A stretch of DNA of 64,000 nt from CAIWHR01 sp963709525 (GTDB lineage Bacteria > Pseudomonadota > Gammaproteobacteria > Burkholderiales > Casimicrobiaceae): assembly GCA_963709525.1 (NCBI GenBank), contig CAVPXB010000014.1:62001-126000 (forward strand), read 5' to 3'. How positions within the stretch are numbered: position 1 is the first letter of the stretch; every line of letters starts with the position of its first letter. Positions 58,980 to 64,000 of this stretch are shown in pieces. Made by a program: the position numbers and the translations under genes. The notes under the pieces are model-generated. The model was not told where the DNA came from. It searched no databases and saw only the letters and a list, made by a program, of their open reading frames with translations.

Positions 58980-59918
58980 TCAGGCGAGTTCGTCGGGCGT
59001 GACGGTTGCGGTCCCGAGCTTGCCGACGACGATCCCGGCGGCTTCGTTGGCGATGCGCATGGCGGCGGGGAGCGGGGCTCCGGCGCCCATCAGCACGCCG
59101 AGCGTCGCGATGACGGTGTCGCCGGCACCGGAGACGTCGAAAACTTCGCGTGCGAGGGCGGGTATGTGGTCGGCGCCCGCGTCGGTGAAAAGACTCATCC
59201 CTTCGTCCGACCGGGTGACCAGCAGCGCGGCGAGGTCGAGTTCGGCGCGCAATGCCTGCGCCCTGGCGGCAAAATCAGTGTCGTCGCGCCAGCGGCCGGC
59301 CACCTGCCTGAATTCGCTCTTGTTGGGCGTGATCAGCGTCGCGCCACGGTACTTGGTCCAGTCATCGCCCTTGGGATCGACCAGCACCGGCTTGCCGGCC
59401 GCCCGGGCGCGCACGATCATGCTGCCGATGTGCGCCAGCCCGCCCTTGCCGTAGTCCGACAGGATCACCACGTCGGCGTCCGGCAGCAGGCGATCGAAAT
59501 CGGCAAGCTTGTCGGACAGCACTTCGTGCGACGGCAAGGTCTCGAAATCGATGCGCAGCAGCTGTTGCTGGCGCCCGATGACGCGCAGCTTGACGGTCGT
59601 CGACAGCGCCGCGTCGCGGTGGAACAGCGTCCGCACGCCCTCGCCGGCGAGCAGACGCTCGAGCGCGGAACCCGGCTCATCGGCGCCGGTCACCGACAAC
59701 AGCGTCACCTGGGCGCCCAGCGCCGCCACGTTGCGGGCGACGTTGGCCGCGCCGCCGGGACGCTCCTCGGTGCGAACGATCCGCACCACGGGAACGGGCG
59801 CTTCGGGCGAGATGCGCTCGGCGTCGCCGAACCAATAGCGGTCGAGCATCACGTCGCCGACCACCAGCACGCGGGTTGCCGCGGCGCGATCGCGCCAGGC
59901 GGGGAATCTCGGCTGCAT
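58980..59918 (-). CDS. rfaE1: D-glycero-beta-D-manno-heptose-7-phosphate kinase (RfaE1/HldA)
   Basis: 312 residues, PfkB/ribokinase fold. It makes heptose 1,7-bisphosphate for the lipopolysaccharide core. VVGDVMLDRYWFGDAERISPEAPVPV at the N-terminus, ERPGGAANVARNVAALG, and DVSGAGDTVIATLGV with the catalytic Asp are visible. Only the kinase half is present, so the adenylyltransferase RfaE2 must be encoded elsewhere, as usual in betaproteobacteria. ATG 59918 lies one base from the ugd stop. Confidence 0.94.
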   Translation of the reverse strand: MQPRFPAWRDRAAATRVLVVGDVMLDRYWFGDAERISPEAPVPVVRIVRTEERPGGAANVARNVAALGAQVTLLSVTGADEPGSALERLLAGEGVRTLFHRDAALSTTVKLRVIGRQQQLLRIDFETLPSHEVLSDKLADFDRLLPDADVVILSDYGKGGLAHIGSMIVRARAAGKPVLVDPKGDDWTKYRGATLITPNKSEFRQVAGRWRDDTDFAARAQALRAELDLAALLVTRSDEGMSLFTDAGADHIPALAREVFDVSGAGDTVIATLGVLMGAGAPLPAAMRIANEAAGIVVGKLGTATVTPDELA

Positions 59919-59919
59919 C

Positions 59920-61242
59920 CTAGCGCCGGCCGATGGCGAAATACTCGAGGCCCGCCGCATGCACGTCGCGCGGCTCGAACAGGTTGCGGCCGTCGAAGAT
60001 CAGCGGCGCGCGCAGCGCCTTCGCCAGCGCGTCGAAATCCGGGCTGCGGAATTCCTTCCACTCGGTGACGATGACGAGCGCGTCGGCGCCCTGCACTGCC
60101 GCCATCGGCGAGGCCGCGTACGACAGCCACGGGACGTCGCCGAAGATGCGCTTCGACTCGATCATGGCCACCGGGTCGTAGGCGACGATCGTTGCGCCGC
60201 GCGCGACCAGCGCGGCGATGATCTCGCGCGAGGGCGCCTCGCGCATGTCGTCGGTATTGGGCTTGAAGGCGAGTCCCCAGAGCGCGAACTTTCGCCCCGC
60301 CAGATCCTCGCCCAGGCGGGCGACGATCTTCTCGACCAGGCGCAGCTTCTGCGCATCGTTGGCGGCCTCGACGGCGTCGAGGATGCGCAACGGCCGCTTG
60401 AGCTGCGTCGCCGTATGTTGCAGCGCCTTCACGTCCTTGGGAAAGCAGGAGCCGCCGTAGCCCGCGCCCGGGTACAGGAAATGGTAGCCGATGCGCGGAT
60501 CCGACCCGATGCCCTGCCGCACGTGCTCGATGTCGGCGCCCAGCGCGTCGGCCAGGTTCGCGAGCTCGTTCATGAACGAAATGCGCGTGGCCAGCATCGC
60601 GTTGGCGGCATATTTGGTGAGCTCCGCCGAGCGCACGTCCATCACCAGCAGGCGTTCGTGATTGCGCATGAACGGCGCGTAGACGCTGCGCATGGTGGCG
60701 ATCGCCCGTTCGTCATCGGCACCGATGACGATGCGGTCGGGTTTCATGAAGTCGTCGACCGCCGCGCCTTCCTTCAGGAACTCCGGATTCGACACGACGG
60801 CGAAGGGAATGTCGGCGCCACGCGCCGCGAGTTCTTCGGCGATCGCCGCGCGCACGCGATCGGCGGTGCCGACGGGAACCGTCGACTTGTCGACGACGAC
60901 CGTGTAGCCCTGCATCCGGCGGCCGATGTTGCGCGCTGCGGCAATCACGTACTGCATGTCGGCGGAACCGTCCTCGTCCGGCGGCGTGCCCACGGCAATG
61001 AACTGCACCTGGCCGAACGCGACGGCAGCGTCGACGTCGGTGGTGAACGACAGCCGCCCCGCGGCGACGTTGCGCCTGATCACCGCTTCGAGGCCAGGCT
61101 CGTGGATCGGCACGCCGCCGGCGTTGAGGATATCGATCTTGCGCGGATCGACATCGAGGCACAGCACGTCGTTGCCGACCTCGGCGAGACAGGTCCCGGT
61201 GACGAGGCCGACGTAGCCCGTCCCGATCATCGTGATCTTCAT
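59920..61242 (-). CDS. ugd: UDP-glucose 6-dehydrogenase
   Basis: 440 residues. It oxidises UDP-glucose to UDP-glucuronate for surface polysaccharides. The N-terminal NAD-binding motif MKITMIGTGYVGLVTGTCLAE, STVPVGTA, NPEFLKEGAAVDDF, and the catalytic Cys in PGAGYGGSCFPKD are present, followed by LWGLAFKPNTDDMREAPS. ATG 61242 overlaps the pyrF stop by 4 bp. Longer upstream frame lies in pyrF and is rejected. Confidence 0.97.
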   Translation of the reverse strand: MKITMIGTGYVGLVTGTCLAEVGNDVLCLDVDPRKIDILNAGGVPIHEPGLEAVIRRNVAAGRLSFTTDVDAAVAFGQVQFIAVGTPPDEDGSADMQYVIAAARNIGRRMQGYTVVVDKSTVPVGTADRVRAAIAEELAARGADIPFAVVSNPEFLKEGAAVDDFMKPDRIVIGADDERAIATMRSVYAPFMRNHERLLVMDVRSAELTKYAANAMLATRISFMNELANLADALGADIEHVRQGIGSDPRIGYHFLYPGAGYGGSCFPKDVKALQHTATQLKRPLRILDAVEAANDAQKLRLVEKIVARLGEDLAGRKFALWGLAFKPNTDDMREAPSREIIAALVARGATIVAYDPVAMIESKRIFGDVPWLSYAASPMAAVQGADALVIVTEWKEFRSPDFDALAKALRAPLIFDGRNLFEPRDVHAAGLEYFAIGRR

Positions 61243-61973
61243 TGTTTTGCTCCAGTACCATTGCGGATTGACGCGTTGATCGATGCCAGCGCGGCCAGCG
61301 GGTCCGGTGCCTGCGTGATCGGACGGCCGATGACGAGGTAGTCGGCGCCGTTCGCCATCGCCTGCTCGGGCGTGATGATGCGCGCCTGGTCGTCGCGCGC
61401 GGATCCGGCCGGGCGGATGCCGGGTGTGACCAGCGTGAACTCCCGTCCGCAGGACTGCCGCAACGCAGCGGCTTCCTGCGCCGAACAGACGACGCCGTCG
61501 AGACCGGCAGCCTGCGCAAGCAGCGCAAGGCGCTGCGCCGCCTCGGTCGTCGTGCCGGTCATGCCGATGGCCGCGACGTCGGCATCGTCGAGGCTCGTGA
61601 GCACGGTGACCGCAATCAGCAGCGGCCTTGGCTTGCCGGACTTCGCCGCCGCGGAGGCGACGGCTTCGCGCGCGGCGTCCATCATTGCGGTTCCCCCCGC
61701 CGCGTGGACATTCAGCATCCAGACGCCGAGCCGCGTTGCGGCGGCGCAGGCCTGCGCGACGGTGTTCGGAATGTCGTGGAACTTGAGGTCGAGGAACACG
61801 CGGAATCCGCGGTCGACCATCCATCGCACCGGCTCGGGTCCGGCGACGACGAACATTTCCTTGCCGACCTTGAGCGCGCATTCCCCCGGGTCGAGCCGGT
61901 CCATCAATGCGAGGGCTCCCGACGGGTGGGCAAAATCGAGCGCGACGATGACGCGCGGATCGGGTGAGGTCAC
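61239..61973 (-). CDS. pyrF: Orotidine 5'-phosphate decarboxylase
   Basis: 244 residues from GTG 61973 (product begins MTSPDPRVIVALDF). It makes UMP in pyrimidine synthesis. Active-site signature LDLKFHDIPNTVAQ with the Asp-Lys-Asp set, TPGIRPAG phosphate loop and YLVIGRPI are present. An in-frame ATG at 62030, overlapping the lapB end, would add 19 unconserved residues. Coupled to ugd by a 4-bp overlap. Confidence 0.95.
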   Translation of the reverse strand: MTSPDPRVIVALDFAHPSGALALMDRLDPGECALKVGKEMFVVAGPEPVRWMVDRGFRVFLDLKFHDIPNTVAQACAAATRLGVWMLNVHAAGGTAMMDAAREAVASAAAKSGKPRPLLIAVTVLTSLDDADVAAIGMTGTTTEAAQRLALLAQAAGLDGVVCSAQEAAALRQSCGREFTLVTPGIRPAGSARDDQARIITPEQAMANGADYLVIGRPITQAPDPLAALASINASIRNGTGAKQ

Positions 61974-62016
61974 GTTGGGAAATCCCTGGGTCGATGAAGG
62001 TTGCCGCAGCGGGCGA

Positions 62017-63195
62017 TCAGGCGTAACCATCCGGCGTCTCGGTCCGGTGTGGAGAATAGGTCTCCCACTTGCCGCATCCGGGGCAGCGCCAGTAGTACTG
62101 CCGGGCGCGAAATCCGCACTGCTCGCACTTGTACATTCCCAGCCGCTTGATGTGCTGGCCGACCAGTTGCTTGACCAGCTCGAGATCATTGCGACGCTCC
62201 GCGGGTGCGGCGAGGAGTTGCGCCTCGAGCAGGCGGTCCAACCCCAGCAGCGTCGGGTTTTTCGCCAGCTCCTCCTTGATGAGATTGGCGGCCGGCGCCG
62301 CGCCCTCCTCGGCCAGCGTCAGGGCAAACAGCGTGTTCAGGATGTCCAGCGACGGGTATTGCTGCTGGTAGGCGCGCAGCACGCGCAAGCCCTGTTCGGC
62401 GCTGCCCACCTGCCGCCAGGCATGGGCCAGGCGCTCGGCGACCAGCGACAGGAACGCGGGATTCTGCGATTCGATCCGCTGCCAGAGATCGATTGCCTGC
62501 GCGTAATCGCCTTTCTGGGCCGCCATGTCGCCGGCCAGCACGGTCGCCCGCGGCGACGCCTTGTACTCGGCCAGCGCCTGGTCGAGATGGCTCTGGGCAG
62601 TCGCGAAATCGGACTTCAGCAGCGCCGACTGCGCGAGTTCGCAATGGTAGTGGGCGATTTCCTTGTGATAGGGCTGCTTCGCGAGCGCCTCCATCCGCCG
62701 GGTGACGGCGATCGCCTTCGGCCAGTCCTTCTCCTGCTCGTAGATCGACAGCAGGAACGACTGCGACGCATGTTCGAAGGACGAGCCTTCGAGGCGCGCG
62801 AAGAGCTCTTCCGCGCGGTCGAGCAGGCCCGCGCGATGGAAATCCTGCGCCAGTTCGAACACGGCAGCCTGCCGCTTGTCCGCCGGCAGGTCGGGGCGGT
62901 CGAGCAGGTTCTGGTGCATCCGGATGGCGCGATCGATTTCGCCCTGCCGCCGGAAGAGGCTACCCAGGGCGAAATGGAGGTCGATCGTCTGCGGATCGAC
63001 CTTGACGACTTCGATGAACGATTCGATGGCCTTGTCGGGCTGCTCGTTCAGGAGAAAGTTGAGGCCGCGAAAATACGACATCGGCAACGCGCGTGATTCG
63101 CGCAGCAGATGCTTGATGTCGATCCGCGCGGCGACCCAGCCCAGCCCGAAGAAGATCGCGGGAATCGGCAGCAGCCACCAGAGGTCGAAGTCCAT
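62017..63195 (-). CDS. lapB: Lipopolysaccharide assembly protein LapB
   Basis: 392 residues. LapB (YciM) sits in the inner membrane and directs LpxC turnover to balance LPS synthesis. One N-terminal membrane helix (WWLLPIPAIFFGLGWVAAR), nine or so TPR units, and a C-terminal rubredoxin-like zinc domain (CEQCGFRARQYYWRCPGC) are present. It lies between lapA and pyrF, as in many proteobacteria. Confidence 0.96.
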   Translation of the reverse strand: MDFDLWWLLPIPAIFFGLGWVAARIDIKHLLRESRALPMSYFRGLNFLLNEQPDKAIESFIEVVKVDPQTIDLHFALGSLFRRQGEIDRAIRMHQNLLDRPDLPADKRQAAVFELAQDFHRAGLLDRAEELFARLEGSSFEHASQSFLLSIYEQEKDWPKAIAVTRRMEALAKQPYHKEIAHYHCELAQSALLKSDFATAQSHLDQALAEYKASPRATVLAGDMAAQKGDYAQAIDLWQRIESQNPAFLSLVAERLAHAWRQVGSAEQGLRVLRAYQQQYPSLDILNTLFALTLAEEGAAPAANLIKEELAKNPTLLGLDRLLEAQLLAAPAERRNDLELVKQLVGQHIKRLGMYKCEQCGFRARQYYWRCPGCGKWETYSPHRTETPDGYA

Positions 63196-63244
63196 CAGCG
63201 TTCAGTCGCGTTGCGCCAATGCAGCGAGCTCTCGTGTCGGGGCA

Positions 63245-63583
63245 TCAAACGCCATCGAGCGGCGGGCCGATGCGCTCGAAACCCGGACCCGAGGCCGGCG
63301 TCATGCCTGGCGCGGCGCCGTGCGGCGCCGGTGTCGGTTCCGCGCGCCGCTGCTCCCGGCGCAAGCGATTCAATTGCCGCTTGAGACGCGCGGAGCGCAC
63401 GACCCCGGCGAGCAGCCCCGCCGCTACGCCGACCGCGAACGCCACCAGCACGACGAAAATGAGCGGCGCCTGCCAGCTCCACCACTGATAGAACTTCAGG
63501 GTGACCGGTTCGGAATTTTGCAATGCAAGAAACAGCAGCGCGATAAAGAGAATCGCCCCGACGATCCAGCGCACGGCGGACAT
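63245..63583 (-). CDS. lapA: Lipopolysaccharide assembly protein LapA (DUF1049)
   Basis: 112 residues. Two membrane helices (VGAILFIALLFLAL and FVVLVAFAVGVAAGLLAG) separated by NSEPVTLKFYQWWSW match LapA. The ATG at 63583 has GGGAG six bases upstream. LapA works with LapB at the inner membrane. The Pro/Gly-rich C-terminal tail is unusually long and probably disordered. Confidence 0.93.
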   Translation of the reverse strand: MSAVRWIVGAILFIALLFLALQNSEPVTLKFYQWWSWQAPLIFVVLVAFAVGVAAGLLAGVVRSARLKRQLNRLRREQRRAEPTPAPHGAAPGMTPASGPGFERIGPPLDGV

Positions 63584-63665
63584 CAATCGCTCCCGGAAGA
63601 GAAATGCGCAGCGTCAGCTGCGGCCGGAACATCCCCGACGCTGCCGACGCTGCCCACTGTCGTGG

Positions 63666-63977
63666 TCATGCCTCGTGATCGACGCCGACGCTCGCGCCCG
63701 GGAAATCGACCCGCTCGCGCAACTCCTTGCCGGCCTTGAAATGCGGCACGTTCTTTTCCGGCACCTGTACCTTCTCCCCCGACTTCGGATTGCGCCCGGT
63801 ACGGGGCGGCCGATAATTCAGGCCGAAGCTGCCGAACCCCCGGATCTCGATGCGCTCCCCCTTGGCCAGGCTTTCCGCCATGGCGTCGAGGATCATCTTG
63901 ACCGCGAGTTCGGCATCCTTCGCAACCAGCTGCGGGAACTGCGCCGCCAGGCGGTCGATCAGCTCCGATTTGGTCAT
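63666..63977 (-). CDS. ihfB: Integration host factor subunit beta
   Basis: 103 residues. IhfB pairs with IhfA to bend DNA at specific sites. MTKSELIDRLAAQFPQL at the N-terminus, GERIEIRGFGSFGLNYRPPRTGRNPKSGEKVQVP (DNA-clasping arm) and PHFKAGKELRERV are diagnostic. ATG 63977 matches the family start; GTG 63980 would add one residue. The remaining 23 bases of the window are upstream sequence. It opens the minus-strand lap-pyrF-ugd-radA block. Confidence 0.96.
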   Translation of the reverse strand: MTKSELIDRLAAQFPQLVAKDAELAVKMILDAMAESLAKGERIEIRGFGSFGLNYRPPRTGRNPKSGEKVQVPEKNVPHFKAGKELRERVDFPGASVGVDHEA

Positions 63978-64000
63978 CACGCCGCCTGCTTACTCGTTGG

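Overview
The window is about 64 kb of GC-rich DNA (by eye in the mid to high 60s percent) from a motile Gram-negative bacterium, most likely a betaproteobacterium. The evidence is the gene order motAB-che-flhBAF-flhG-fliA-motCD / flgNMA / flgB-L, a GC-rich flgK-flgL spacer with hairpins of a kind I associate with Burkholderiales genomes, and the block ihfB-lapA-lapB-pyrF-ugd-rfaE1-radA.

Region 1 (1-16.5 kb) holds the stator genes motA (partial) and motB, then cheV, cheY, cheZ, cheA and a chemoreceptor, the export genes flhB and flhA, flhF, a FlhG-like ATPase, sigma-28 (fliA), a second stator pair motC (frameshifted) and motD, and a stand-alone receiver. Region 2 (16-28.5 kb) has flgN, flgM and flgA on the minus strand and flgBCDEFGHIJKL on the plus strand. 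Together these supply the rod, hook, rings and hook-filament junction. Five single-base frameshifts fall in motB, motC (two), flgB and flgK, and none is evident in the remaining 36 kb.

Region 3 (28.6-39.2 kb) is a signalling block: a diguanylate cyclase, a NarL/NarX-type two-component pair, an MCP-like membrane protein carrying a CheZ-like phosphatase motif, a STAS protein, an EAL-HDOD protein, an HDOD-GGDEF protein and a TPR-GGDEF protein. Sigma-28-like promoters lie upstream of flgM, motC, the MCP-like gene and the HDOD-GGDEF gene, which ties this block to the flagellar regulon.

Region 4 (39.3-55.5 kb) is accessory: the metal exporter DmeF, lipoproteins, an SRPBCC protein, a GMC oxidoreductase, a UvrD-type helicase with a 16-bp palindrome at its start codon, a PLD-family lipoprotein, small secreted proteins, a large winged-helix/ATPase regulator, a CBS protein and a kinase with an FNR-type box. 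Two 162-bp inverted copies of a MITE-like element sit here. Their ends supply the TAG stop codons of all three genes that read into them.

Region 5 (55.5-64 kb) holds a GT41 (OGT-like) glycosyltransferase and the minus-strand housekeeping genes radA, rfaE1, ugd, pyrF, lapB, lapA and ihfB. No rRNA, tRNA or CRISPR array was seen.
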